Notes: generated from the sequence alone by a model not told the origin. Counted from the stretch's first letter, positions 30,103 to 40,515 are shown. The stretch: DNA of 64,000 bases from Orientia tsutsugamushi str. Boryong (GCF_000063545.1 NC_009488.1:2046001-2110000); one strand, 5' to 3'. Translations and numbers: made by a program.

Positions 30103-31008
30103 GACTTCTTTCGAAACTATACAATGATGTAAAATGGTGTTATAAAAATCTGATTTGAAGTAATAATGAAATTAGATCAGATTAAAGAGTTAAAGGATGA
30201 AAAATTTCGTCGATTAACAGTAGTAAGGAAGGGAACATTCTCAAAGATGGTGGATATTTTGAGGAAAGCTGATGGTGTTAAGAAATCAAAAGGAGGGCGT
30301 AAAAATAAGCTCAATTTGGAGGAACAGTTATTGATGGCCTTAGAATACCTTAGAGAATACCGTACTTATTTTCATATAGGTCAGAACTATGGGATTAGTG
30401 AAAGTTCAGCATATAAGGCTGTAAAATGGGTAGAAGACACCTTAGTTAAACACCCAAACTTTGCTCTTCCAGGTCGTAAAGCTCTAATGAATAGCGATAT
30501 GAATTATGAAGTAGTCTTGATTGATGCTACTGAGAGTCCAATAGAAAGACCCAAAAAAAACAAAAATTCTATTATTCAGGAAAGAAGAAAAGGCATACAC
30601 TAAAGACTCAAATAGTGGTAGACAAGAAAACACACCAAGTAATATGTACAGATTTTTCTAACGGTAAAAAACATGACTTTAGATTATTTAAGGAATCCAA
30701 AATTCTTATCCATCCTAAGATTAAAGCGATTACTGATACAGGATATCAAGGTATACAAAAAATTCACAATAATTCTGCATTACCAAAGAAAAAAAGCAAG
30801 AAAAATCCTTTAACTAAAAATGATAAAAAGAATAATCGTAGGTTAGCAGGAAAAAGAGTTGTCAATGAAAACGTTATTGCTATGCTAAAACGGTTCAAAA
30901 TTATTGCTGACAAATATCGAAATAGACGTAAAAGATTCGGTCTTAGATTTAATTTGATCTCTGGCATTTATAATTTTGAACTACCTTAACCAGTTTCGAA
31001 AGAGGTCT
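30102..31008 (+). mobile_element. IS5-family element (ISL2-like), copy 3, 907 bp
   Basis: Complete ends. The flanks are ATA and ATT, not a clean ATT duplication, and separate two different elements (IS630-type left, IS982-type right), so the locus has recombined since insertion. Confidence 0.9.
30166..30989 (+). CDS. IS5-family transposase, two frames joined by -1 frameshift
   Basis: Frame A spans 30166-30603 and frame B ends at 30989, with the A AAA AAC heptamer at 30555-30561. The protein is identical in frame A to the other complete copies. The DDE residues are in LIDATES, TDTGYQG and VVNENVIAML. Confidence 0.85.
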
Positions 31009-31443
31009 ATTAAAGACAGACTCAATTAGTGAACGTTTATTTAATAAGCACTTATCATCTATGTCCAATAAATATGTTTTCATATCTTTACGAAGATTAG
31101 TAAATAAATGTAGACCATTGGTCAACAGTTGATAAAATAACTCTTTAGATATGTAAGCTTTATCACCAAACAATTTATCAGATAAGCCTTCAGAAATAAC
31201 TGAAGCTATAGATAGATCGCTTTTATTGCCTTTAGTAATTTTAACTGACATTATTTCACCTTTATTATTGATTATAATATGTAGCTTAAAGCCTAAGAAC
31301 CAGCCATAACTACTCTTACCAATTTTAGAAATTCTGTTAAAAACTCTATTGCTGGAAATACGTTTATTATGACAAATTGCTAACTTTGTAGAATCGATGT
31401 AATATATACCAGTCTCTTCTCCTTTCAGATAATGCATTAATAA
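31009..31443 (-). mobile_element. IS982-family element, middle part, inverted
   Basis: The minus strand reads MHYLKGEETGIYYIDSTKLA, then SYGWFLGFKLHIIIN and GDKAYISKELFYQLL to LNKRSLIESVF, an open transposase segment with the first DDE Asp (YIDST) and the second (FGDKAYIS). It starts exactly where the plus-strand fragment at 31444 stops (codons for VLMHYL), so the two are halves of one gene, one of them inverted. Confidence 0.75.
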
Positions 31444-31843
31444 CGCCAATTTAGGATAAGTAAGAGTATAAAAGGTAGTGAATAAAAGGTATACAAAGAG
31501 AGGATGTTAAGTTAAAAAGAAAATTTAAATAAACAAGGAATAACCCAACATGAAAAATGTATTATAACAGTATACTATTTAATAGATAATTTTTGCAAGA
31601 TATATCAAGAGTGGGAAAGAAAGAGATTAATACCAAGTAGTAATCAAAGGAACAGAGATGGAAAGTTGTCCTTAGCTGAGTTATTAACAATAACGATATA
31701 TTTTTATTTATCTCCATGCAAGGATTTTAAAAATTATTATCTATATTACTTGCGTTATAAGTATAAAGGATACTTTTGTTTACCAAGCTATAGTAGGATA
31801 ATACAACTGTGGCCTAGAATATTGCTACCATTAGCCGTATTAA
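31444..31843 (+). mobile_element. IS982-family element, 5' part
   Basis: The left end CGCCAATTTAGGATAAGTAA is followed by the leader and the first third of the transposase (SLAELLTITIYFYLSPCKDF, YSRIIQLWPRILLPLAVL). It breaks at the VL.MH codons, where a short IS982-ended element begins. Confidence 0.75.
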
Positions 31844-32211
31844 CGCCAGATTAGGATAAGGGAAAGTATGAAAAGCATAATGAAAAAGGTCTACAAGAGA
31901 TAATGTACAATTATGATTATGCGAGATATTAAATATAGTTTTAATTAATAGACATTTATTGCTCACATATCTGCAAATGCAAATTTAGAATAAGAAACAG
32001 TTAGAAAGAGATAATATACAAGTGTTACAATTGTCAATGTTCAGGTTATTAAGTATAGTATTATGAACTAATACTTGTAGAAATATGATCAATAAATAAA
32101 CCGTTATTAATTGAAATTATGTTTAAATATGTTGCATAATTTAATTGTACATTATCTCTTGTAAACTTTTTTCATTATGCTTTTCATACTTTCTCTTATC
32201 CTAATCTGGCG
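31844..32211. mobile_element. Short IS982-ended element (MITE-like), 368 bp
   Basis: Ends CGCCAGATTAGGATAAG and the complement of CGCCAGATTAGGATAAG are perfect inverted repeats. It has no ORF. The inside shares ACAAGAGATAATGTACAATT and the TTTATTGCTCA motif with the copy at 11408. No target duplication is left: the left flank is broken IS982 DNA, the right flank the start of an IS630-type relic. Confidence 0.8.
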
Positions 32212-32247
32212 TTTATAGTAATAATATATAATAAAAAAGAAATTAGT

Positions 32248-32770
32248 ATGACATGTACTATAGATTTTCGGAAAACAGTGCTGAGGATAAAGGCAATGCA
32301 GAAAATCAGTTTCGAAACAGTAGCAAGACGTTTTGGAATAGGAAAAATACAGTATTTGTATGGAGTAAAAACATATTACCGTTACAAAAGAGAAACACAA
32401 GCGCCAACAAAAATCTCTATTAAAAAACTAAAAAAAGAAGATGTATCACAATAATGTTATAGGAGCATTAGTAGATAAATCTCTGCTGACTATATCAATT
32501 TTAACTGGAATGTTAATACTGCTATTTTTAACTGTTTGATAGAACAGGATTTAATACCGAAATTACCTAATAATTCTCTAGTTGTGATGTACAATGCAAG
32601 TTTTCATAAAAGTACTCATTTAAAAACTATTATAGAAAAAGAGACATATATTAGAATATTTACAGCATTATTCTCCTGATTTAAATTCAATTAAAAAAAT
32701 GCTTTCAAGCTAAATCAAGCAAAATGAAATATTACTGTGACATGGGTACTCTACTTGAAAAGTATATAAC
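32248..32770 (+). pseudogene. Second IS630-type transposase, decayed
   Basis: The first frame (to 32454) reads MTCTIDFRKTVLRIKAMQKI with a helix-turn-helix and the basic tail APTKISIKKLKKEDV. Later pieces in shifting frames read VIGALVDKSLLTIS, NNSLVVMYNASFHKSTHLKT (first D changed to Y) and HYSPDLNSI-like codons near 32670. A different IS630 lineage from the one at 29250. A relic of the same type is at 51906-52361. Confidence 0.6.
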
Positions 32771-32940
32771 ATAACTGTTTTATACTAGTTTAGCTATGTC
32801 TTTGCATTATACATTTTTACAGAAGTTAAAATTATATAAAATTTGCTGCATTAGCTACTTTAAAGTTACTATATATACACATATATACATATTTTCTATG
32901 TAATTTAAAGAAATATCATTGAATTATAGATTAACTTATA

Positions 32941-32969
32941 TTATCATTTATCTTATTTTAGTATATAAT
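32941..32969 (+). promoter_or_regulatory. Probable promoter of autotransporter paralog 2
   Basis: A TATAAT box at 32964-32969 has a weak -35 (TTATCA) 17 bp upstream and lies 18 bp before the chosen ATG at 32988. Confidence 0.4.
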
Positions 32970-32987
32970 TAATAATGATTGTTAAAT

Positions 32988-34937
32988 ATGTTAAAAACCA
33001 ACAAACAAGGAACTATTGTTAAAATATCGCTAATTGTTTCTACTTTATTTTTTGCTAGTACAACTCAAAGGATATTAGGTATGAATCTACTACTTGATTT
33101 AGAAACTAAACAAAGCAAGTTTAAAACCTTAGATCAAGATAAGATTCATCTAACTCGGAATATAGGTAATTTAGAACGTCAAGTTAGTGAATTTATTGCC
33201 AATCAAACGAATCTTCAGCAAGGAATACAAGATCTTCATGGCATGCGTCAAAGTGTTACTCAGCTAAATCAGGTACTAAGAAATTTGCTAGTTAATGCCA
33301 AGGCATTTGATTTTATAAAAAATTTGCGAGTACAACGGGTTAATACTAATGATAATAATGAAGTGCAGCAGAGGGCAGCAGAGTTACGTCAACAATATGA
33401 CAAAGTAAATGATTGTAAGCAGTTAGTAGAAGGTTTTTATCATGACATAAATCAAGTAGGTTCAGAAGAGGTATTAAAGGGTTTAAGGGGATATCAATTC
33501 GATAAATTTGTAGGCGTTGTCCGGGTTGTAAAATATGATCTACAGGATGCATTAGCTAGTCTAGAATATGCGTGTTTAGCTATGCGAGACGCGATAATTC
33601 TAATGAATATACAACCTTATGCTGCCAAGGATATTAATGACAAAATACAGTTGGTTAATACACTTATACACGCGTTGCAAGATACGCCACTTATTAAGGC
33701 TAGACGCAAGATAAAGCCATTAAGTAATAATACATTACAAAAAATTGATATGTTTGTAAATCAACTAGTGCAAGAACTTCGTGTAGAAATAGCTGAGCTG
33801 AATTGTCAAATTGCTGAGTTGAATCAAGAAATAATTAAGGCTGATCAAAAAGTTAAAGCTATTAATAGTAAGCTAGATGATTTGGATAATACTAAGCCAG
33901 ATGCAAGTGTTATAGAACATGTGATAAGAGAAGATAAAACATTAGAAGAAGCTGTGAAAAATCATGACTCTGCAGTTACTGGTGCTATGAATATGAATAT
34001 TAACACTGCAGTAAGTGGAGTAACATCCAGTATGGGTAATATTGTGAGTGGACAAGGTAACCAGACTAATATTATAAGTTCTGGATCAAACATTTGTAGT
34101 AGTAATAATGGTTGGAATATTCAGGGGAATATTTTTACTTCCAAAAGTAGCCAAGAAGAGAATGAAGAACTAAAGAAATATGATGCAGGAATTAATGGAG
34201 TATTTATTACAGTAAATAAATATGTAAATGAGAACACTATTGTTGGTGCTACAGGCTTATATTCAAATCTTAATATTCAGTATGATGAAAACATTAAGCA
34301 CATATTCAACAAAACAGACTGTAAAACATTCTCATTATCTTTAAATGGTAGATATTATCCTCAAGACAATGTATTTACGCAAGGCATAATTGGGTTTATT
34401 ACATATGATGGTAAAACTGAATATATAGCTAACAAACCTTCAAGTGAAATTAGTGGTAAAGGTTACTATGTAGATTTTATGTTAGGAGGAGATTTAAATT
34501 CAATAGCATATAATCCGAAGTTAACTGTATCACCAATAGTTGGAATTAGGTATAATAAGTTTAACAACTCTAGCTATAAATTATTTAATGATGTTAATGT
34601 AAGTGATGCAGAGCATCATATACTAGAAGCTAGAGCAGGGGGGACAGTAAAATATGTTATTGATAATAAAAATATATCAATAATACCTGAAGTATATGCT
34701 TTTATTCATAGCAATTTGCCAACTAACAGTAGTAATATAAAACTAGAATATGTTGCTTCATCAAACTCTAGTACTGTGGATATTAAACCAGCAAAAATGC
34801 ATACACTATTTGGTCAGTTAGGTGGAACAGTAACTATATATCGTGGTCCAATTCGATTTGGAGCATCATATAGTGCTTATTTTGCTGAAAAATATATTGC
34901 TCATGTTGGATCTTTAAATATAAAAGCTAATTTCTAG
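32988..34937 (+). CDS. Autotransporter-like outer-membrane protein (Sca-type), paralog 2
   Basis: 649 residues from ATG 32988; the TTG at 32979 is an unlikely start. The signal peptide core is VKISLIVSTLFFASTTQ. Residues ~35-310 are coiled-coil rich, including ELNCQIAELNQEII. From ~363 (SGSNICSSNNGWNIQGNIF) to the end is the beta-barrel translocator, with SLSLNGRYYPQDNVF, SPIVGIRYNKFNN and the terminal LNIKANF. The barrel is clearly paralogous to 24432-26705, while the passengers differ in length and sequence. That is the usual pattern for diversifying surface antigens. The two genes point away from each other across an IS island. The stop codon lies inside a terminator hairpin. Confidence 0.85.
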   Translation: MLKTNKQGTIVKISLIVSTLFFASTTQRILGMNLLLDLETKQSKFKTLDQDKIHLTRNIGNLERQVSEFIANQTNLQQGIQDLHGMRQSVTQLNQVLRNLLVNAKAFDFIKNLRVQRVNTNDNNEVQQRAAELRQQYDKVNDCKQLVEGFYHDINQVGSEEVLKGLRGYQFDKFVGVVRVVKYDLQDALASLEYACLAMRDAIILMNIQPYAAKDINDKIQLVNTLIHALQDTPLIKARRKIKPLSNNTLQKIDMFVNQLVQELRVEIAELNCQIAELNQEIIKADQKVKAINSKLDDLDNTKPDASVIEHVIREDKTLEEAVKNHDSAVTGAMNMNINTAVSGVTSSMGNIVSGQGNQTNIISSGSNICSSNNGWNIQGNIFTSKSSQEENEELKKYDAGINGVFITVNKYVNENTIVGATGLYSNLNIQYDENIKHIFNKTDCKTFSLSLNGRYYPQDNVFTQGIIGFITYDGKTEYIANKPSSEISGKGYYVDFMLGGDLNSIAYNPKLTVSPIVGIRYNKFNNSSYKLFNDVNVSDAEHHILEARAGGTVKYVIDNKNISIIPEVYAFIHSNLPTNSSNIKLEYVASSNSSTVDIKPAKMHTLFGQLGGTVTIYRGPIRFGASYSAYFAEKYIAHVGSLNIKANF

Positions 34938-34951
34938 CTTTTATATTTTTT
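34918..34951 (+). terminator. Hairpin terminator overlapping the autotransporter stop codon
   Basis: A 12-bp perfect stem (34918-34929 with 34935-34946), a 5-nt loop, and a run of T to 34951. The arm includes the last codons and TAG, just as in paralog 1. Confidence 0.75.
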
Positions 34952-35058
34952 GCTACTTAAATATCTGATGTTATATATTGAAAGCACAAAGTTTGATAAG
35001 AAATGCTTAGACTATAGGAGGAGTAAGTATTATGGCTTTTTTTAATGATTATATATAA

Positions 35059-35481
35059 CGCCAATTTAGGATAAGGAGATAGAAGAGAAAGAAGAGGAGA
35101 TAAGATAAGGATTAAGTTTGGAGATAGAATAACTAGCAAGAGAAGCAATTATATGAACAAAGAAATTAATAGGAGAACGGTGTCTAGTATGCTCTAAAAG
35201 CATATGTTTTTTTAGTACATTAAAGACAGACTCAATTAAAGAACGTTTATTTAATAACTGCTTATCTTGTATGACCAATAAATATGTTTTCATATCTTTA
35301 CGAAGATTAGTAAATAAACGTAGACCATTTGTCAGCAGTTGATGAAATAACTCTTTAGATATGTAAGCTTTATCACCAAACAATTTACCAGATAAGACTT
35401 TAGAAATAACTGAAGCTATAGATAGGTCGCTTTTATTGCTTTTAGTAATTTTAACTGACATTATTTCGCCTTTATTATTGA
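35059..35481 (-). mobile_element. IS982-family element, 3' part
   Basis: Element end CGCCAATTTAGGATAAGGAG, then minus-strand codons up to SVKITKSNKSDLSIASVISK (second Asp in GDKAYISKELF). It is fused at 35481 to the intron through the shared bases TTATTGATT. Confidence 0.8.
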
Positions 35482-36811
35482 TTTAAAGATGTTAGAAGAA
35501 CAATATAAGGAACTCGATAGCAATAAAGCTATTGGAATAGATGGTATAACTAAAGAGGATTATGGTAAGAAGTTGAAAGCAAATCTGCTTTCGCTTCTTA
35601 CTAGAATTCGCAAAGGGCAATATCAAGCTAAACCTACACGAATAACGGAAATTCCAAAAGAAGATGGAGTCAAAAAAAGACCTTTGATAATATCATGTTT
35701 TGAAGATAAGATAATCGAGTCTACAGTAAGCAAGATACTAAACTCTGTGTTTGAGCAAATATTCTTAAAGTATTCATATGGATTTCGACCTAAATTAAAT
35801 GCACACGACGCTTTAAGGGAGTTAAATAAACTTACGTATAACTTCAATAAAGGGGCTATAGTAGAGATTGATATAACAAAGTGTTTCAATACAATCAAGC
35901 ATTGTGAGTTGATGGAATTTCTAAGAAAGAGAATATCTGACAAGAAATTTCTAAGACTAGTTATGAAACTGATTGAAATACCAATCATAGAAAATGGTAC
36001 TATAGTTACTAACAAAGAAGGTTGTCGTCAAGGATCAATAGTTTCACCAATCCTGGCAAATGTCTTTCTGCATTATGTTATAGATAGCTGGTTTGCAAAA
36101 ATCAGCAAAGAAAACTTAATGGGACAAACAGGAATGGTGAGGTACTGCGACGATATGGTATTTGTCTTTGAAAGGGAAGCAGATGCGAAAAGGTTTTATG
36201 ATGTTTTGCCTAAAAGGTTAAATAAGTATGGGCTAAATATCAATGAAGCTAAATCACAAATGATAAAATCTGGTAGAGACCATGCTGCAAATTTAGCCCA
36301 ACAATGCAGGAAGATCGCAAGTTATAATTTTCTTGGATTTACTTGCTATTGGAGAAAATCAAGATTTGGCATAACATGGAGACTAAAATATACCTCAAGG
36401 AGAGATCGTTTTACTGAGAAACTGAAAGGACTGAGAAAATATTTGCGTAGTCAGCTAAACAAGCAAGATAAAACACAAACATTATCACAAGTCATTAGAG
36501 TTATTAGGTGAATGGATCAACTATCATGGTATATCGGATAACAAAAGACGAGTAAGTTCATTTATCAACCAAAGTACACGTGCAATATATAACTGGTTCA
36601 ATAGAATGGGAGGAAAACGTAAGATGAATTGGAAAAGACTAACCGAGATACTTAAAAGAGTAAATTTTCCTAAAATTGGAAAGATTGTCTCAATGTTCTA
36701 GACAACAAATAAGGCATAATGCTTATCTTATTTTTGAGAGCCGGATGCGGTAATTCTGCAAGTCCGGTTCTGAGGAGGGGCCTAATTGAGCGATTGGTTA
36801 GGTTTACTCAC
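35482..36811 (+). mobile_element. Group II intron, second copy, 5' truncated
   Basis: Matches 9157-10486 from inside the reverse-transcriptase gene to the 3' end (ACTCAC at 36811). The first ~600 bp of the intron are missing and replaced by IS982 DNA. Domain V is intact near 36738-36771, but without the 5' domains the intron cannot splice. Confidence 0.85.
35489..36701 (+). pseudogene. ltrA: Group II intron reverse transcriptase, 5' truncated and frameshifted
   Basis: Begins at an internal Met of the family (MLEEQYKELDSNKAIGIDGI) and keeps YGFRPKLNAHDA, DITKCFNTI, GCRQGSIVSPILAN and YCDDMVF. It lacks the 4-bp duplication of copy 1 and so reads further (LNKQDKTQTLSQVIRVIR), then stops at 36509-36511. 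The X domain follows in another register (EWINYHGISDNKRR, WFNRMGGKRKMNWKR) to 36701. The break just before EWINYHG is therefore shared by both copies. Confidence 0.8.
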
Positions 36812-36877
36812 ATAGATTTAATTTGATCTCTGGCATTTATAATTTTGAACTACATTAACCAGTTTCGAACGAGGTCT
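36812..36877 (+). mobile_element. 3' end of an IS5-type element
   Basis: Last ~65 bp of the element (NLISGIYNFEL codons, right end with one change, GTTTCGAACGAGG), as behind the first intron copy. Confidence 0.8.
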
Positions 36878-36881
36878 ATTA

Positions 36882-38079
36882 TCGCCACAGTTAACAAAAG
36901 TATTAAAATACTATAAGTGTTCATTTGCTAATATTTCTAACATCTTACGTGTGGTTAAATCTAATATTGGTGCAGTTTTATCAGAATTATTACAAATATT
37001 AGAAAGTTCCAAAATAAGTAACCTGTGTGAGGAGCTAGGGATTAATTTTTCTAGTCTTAGTAGTATCTTAAGTGAAGCAGGATCTGATGGGGCGAAAGCT
37101 TTAAAAGGGTTATTACTGTTGTTAGATGGTACAGCATTTATGTTACTACAGAAATATGAGATCAGCCCTCATAATTTTTGTACTATTTTAAGTGGATCTG
37201 GAGCTAAGGCCAAAGAAGTTACTCAAAAAGTATTAGAGATATTATCAGACCAACAACTAGATGACTCATGTAAGAAACAATTTTTCAAAAATAGTTCAAA
37301 ATTTGCATGAAGTGGAGTTAATACTCCTGACATCTTCAGAAAATTTTTGTCATCATCATTAGATGAAACCGTACAACAAACAAAAGAAAATACTTATTAT
37401 ACTACTGGGCAGGTTGAACAACAAGATGATAATATACAAGCATTTCCAAGTACTTCAACTGCAGCGTTAGATGTTACTGATATTAAGATACAAGAATCTG
37501 TTGCTGTATCTTCATTAGATTTAGAAGAAAATTTTCAGTTAGCTATGGATTTTATAATGCAAGATTTCGAATCTTCTTCTAGCACTGCAACAGTTATGAG
37601 TCCTGATATTAACATGACACAAGAAGAATATATTGATAATATTATTCCCCCCTTGGATCAAGAAAGTAGTAATATATTACTAGATTCTGATTAATTATAA
37701 CGCTTATGAGGAAGGTGTACAATCTTGGGACTATCATGTAGTTATGCGAGATCTATGCTGTTATTGTTGCTAAGCACATTGCTAATGGCTTATCAGAACA
37801 TTCTGCCAAAAATTTTGCTCGAGTCTACATTGAAGGTTTTAGTTTGTTTATTAAAAATCATCAAAAATGAGACTGTTATGCTTACAACTATGCTGATGCT
37901 TATGCAGATTGTATCAGCAGTGGTAAACACGAATGTTATGCTCAAAACTATGCTGAAGCTAGTACGGATTTTATGTTTACTGAAGAAGAAGAGCAACTTC
38001 AGGATATATTTTTGAGCAAATGAGTGCTAACGTTGATTATACTGGAGATAGTATTTTTAATGATTATGTTGAAGAATAG
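36882..38079 (+). pseudogene. Helical-repeat protein, copy 3, 5' truncated and decayed
   Basis: One frame is open from the IS end at ~36882 to TGA 37308-37310 and continues in the same frame to 37694. The GTG at 36951 is not a true start. Three successive ~40-residue repeats are visible: FANISNILRVVKSNIGAV, INFSSLSSILSEAGSDGAKA and ISPHNFCTILSGSGAKAKE, each followed by an L-rich helix. The part after the TGA is acidic and S/T-rich (EEYIDNIIPPLDQE). Beyond 37697, with frame breaks, it reads VIVAKHIANGLSEHSAKNFA, CYAQNYAEASTDFM and EQMSANVDYTGDSIFNDYVE to TAG 38079. A C-terminal piece of a larger gene, cut at its 5' side by the mobile elements. Confidence 0.6.
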
Positions 38080-38359
38080 ATTAGAACTGCAACCAAATAC
38101 ATAATTTTTAATCTCAGATAGTTCTCATTGTGTGGTGTTATGAGTATATTATTGCATATAAAATCCAGAGTTCGATATAATTGAGAGATCGTAGGTAAGG
38201 CAAAGAAAGAGAAAGATAATTTAAACTTGAAAAAGAAACAAAAATTTTATTAGGTTTAAAAACATAAAGCAAGCAATACAGAGAGGACATTAGTGTAAAA
38301 ATACATACCAGAATCTCTGGCAAGTATTATCAATATGAAAAAGATGTTTTAATTGACCA
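38080..38359. repeat. Gene-free stretch with one arm of a long inverted repeat
   Basis: About 38186-38290 is similar in reverse complement to about 39230-39335 (shared words GAAAGATAATTTAAACTTGA and TAATAAAATTT). I see no gene here. It may be the end of an unrecognised element whose interior is the transposase relic between the arms. Confidence 0.45.
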
Positions 38360-38760
38360 TTATATAGTTTCTATAATAGACCTTTTGTTAAGAGGTGAAA
38401 ATTTTATAGGATGAATTACTTTTTCTTTCATGTTGGATCTAATTTTTGTGATTAGCCCTAAACTTTGGTTAGTAAGTGATACAACAAGTTTTTTGCTAAT
38501 AAATCCATGATCAGCAAATAGCCATCCTTTAAGTTTGCATACTAAATATTCTACTACTATTCTATCATTAACATTGCCTGAAGTTAGAGTGAAAAAACTC
38601 ACAATATCTCTATGATGATTAATAAATATATGCAGCTTACATTTAAAAACCATCCTGTAGAACTTTTGCCAATTCATGTTTTATTTTAAAATTCTTTTTA
38701 TACCTATAAATCCTCTGATTATTGTATACAGGAAGCTTTGTTGAGTTAATATAATATTTT
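38360..38760 (-). pseudogene. Second IS982-type transposase, fragment
   Basis: Minus-strand codons YINSTKLPVYNNQRIYRYK, then MNWQKFYRMVFKCKLHIFIN, RIVVEYLVCKLKGWLFADHG and NKRSIIETI. This is the IS982 DDE layout, with YIDST altered to YINST, so the first catalytic Asp is lost. Distinct from the abundant IS982-type element here. Another scrap is at 26971-27127. Confidence 0.6.
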
Positions 38761-39576
38761 CTGTTTCTTTTTCTGACAGTAATTGTAAAAAATATAGTCA
38801 AACAAGTATATAACATAACTGCTCTACAGCGGTTTAGCTATATAAGATGTGATGGTACTAACCATATTAACAATTTATGTTTATTGCATGAAAACTCTAC
38901 CACCGATAAGTGCATAGCAAGCACATCAACTTATTGCAGCTGTTTATAAATTGATTGGGCTGTATGAGGAATAATACTTTTCGAAAAGCGTATCTAGATG
39001 ATAGTGATAGCTAAACTATTACAACTATTTTATAGAGCTATATCTTTCATAAATTATCTATTAAATAGTACACCGTTATGATACATTTTTTCATGTTGGG
39101 TTATTCCATTTTTATTTAATTTTTTTTATAACTCAACGTTTTCTCTTTGTATGCCTTTTATTTTATACATTTTATGCTTTACATTATTTTGTCTTAGCGT
39201 TGTTATTTATTTTTAAACTTAATGTTCTTGCTTCATTTCTTCCTCATGTTTTAAACATAATAAAATTTCTGTTTCTTTTTCTCAAGTTTGAATTATCTTT
39301 CACTTTCTTTACCTTTACCTTTACCTCTACCTAATTATATTCACCAACTTATTTTCCAGATTTGAATCTAATTCAGCATTTTTGACTTAAAAGTAAAAAA
39401 AGAAATATGTAGTATCTTACTTATTTAATGATTTTTTTGATGCTGTCTGTTACACTTTACAATGTGTAACTACCTTTCAGAATTAAGCTATATCTTGAAT
39501 CCATTGGCTTAATTGTGTGCAATATAGTTCTAACTATTGGTATACAAATGTGACGCGTATATCTTATCACTCCTTA
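38761..39576. other. Gene-free stretch with element relics
   Basis: About 39055-39205 is the left end of the common IS982-type element in reverse (ATACATTTTTTCATGTTGGG, then AACTCAACGTTTTCTCTTTG). About 39230-39335 is the second arm of the inverted repeat begun at 38186. The remainder up to rluC has no recognisable content. Confidence 0.5.
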
Positions 39577-40515
39577 CTAGTTATGATCAAAAAATGTTGA
39601 TATTACCTGCTGAAACTGATACGGTAAAGGAGCATAGTATATTCTTTGATTGCCAAACAGGTGCTTTGGAATACAGATTTTAGCAGCATGTAGTTTCAAT
39701 GAATAGTTATAATAAGTATTGCTAATATTATATTTTTTATCTCCAATAATTGGATAACCAATTTTAGCAGCATGGACTCTTAGTTGATGAGTACGGCCTG
39801 TAACTGGAATAAATGATACTAAAGACAATTGCGAATTTATTGAGATTGCCTTAACTTGATATTTAGTAATACTAACTTTACCACCATTTTGAGTTTCTAT
39901 CATTCTATCACCAGTTTTGGTAATATTAGTTATTATTTCACCTGATAACTGACTAGGAACTCCTTGTAAAATAGCAATATACTCTTTTTCAATTGAATGA
40001 TGTAAAAATGCTTGAGAAAGTTTAATTGCAGTTCCATGATTTTTTGCAATAATAAGTAACCCAGTAGTCTCTCTGTCTAGCCTATGTACTAATTTAAAAT
40101 CATAATAAAAAGATTTATTGAGATATTTTATCGCGTCATCAAGTGAAAGTGAAATTTTGCTACCGCCTTGAGTTGGTAATAATGCAGGTTTATTTATTAT
40201 GATATAATCTGAAGTTTCAGCTATTTTATAATTGTTGACAATTTTATGAGCTAGCGCTTTTACTCCGACATTATCTTTTACTTTCTTTTTAAGTTTTATA
40301 TGCTTTTGATTGCTACAACTTGTTAAATAATCAGCTATAGTAAGTATATCATTATCTTTAACTTGTAACTTTGCTTTAGATTTTGCATCATTAACTTTTA
40401 TATGGCCTTTTCTTATTCCGCGCTCTATTACACCTTGTGTAAGGTGCGAATATTTTCTTTTTAAGAATTTATCAAGCCTAGTTGTAACTAAGCAGTTACT
40501 AATTGTTATTTTCAT
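39577..40515 (-). CDS. rluC: RluC/RluD-family 23S rRNA pseudouridine synthase
   Basis: 312 residues. An N-terminal S4-like RNA-binding domain (TRLDKFLKRKYSHLTQGVIE, residues 12-60) is followed by the catalytic domain with HRLDRETTG, the active Asp being D147, and the late motif TGRTHQLRVHAAKIGYPIIG. It isomerises specific uridines of large-subunit rRNA. Length is typical for rickettsial RluC. The start ATG at 40515 overlaps the 3' end of holB by 17 bp, so the two are co-transcribed. RluC versus RluD cannot be fully separated by eye. Confidence 0.85.
   Translation of the reverse strand: MKITISNCLVTTRLDKFLKRKYSHLTQGVIERGIRKGHIKVNDAKSKAKLQVKDNDILTIADYLTSCSNQKHIKLKKKVKDNVGVKALAHKIVNNYKIAETSDYIIINKPALLPTQGGSKISLSLDDAIKYLNKSFYYDFKLVHRLDRETTGLLIIAKNHGTAIKLSQAFLHHSIEKEYIAILQGVPSQLSGEIITNITKTGDRMIETQNGGKVSITKYQVKAISINSQLSLVSFIPVTGRTHQLRVHAAKIGYPIIGDKKYNISNTYYNYSLKLHAAKICIPKHLFGNQRIYYAPLPYQFQQVISTFFDHN

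Noticed and set aside
30095-31015. Clean target duplication for the IS5-type copy at 30102
   Set aside because: The flanks are ATA and ATT and belong to two different elements, so no original target can be reconstructed.
37725-38015. 96-codon ORF with Leu-rich wording (MGLSCSYARSML)
   Set aside because: The sensible protein wording (VIVAKHIANGLSEH, CYAQNYAEAS) is in another frame; this ORF is a chance frame over a decayed gene tail.
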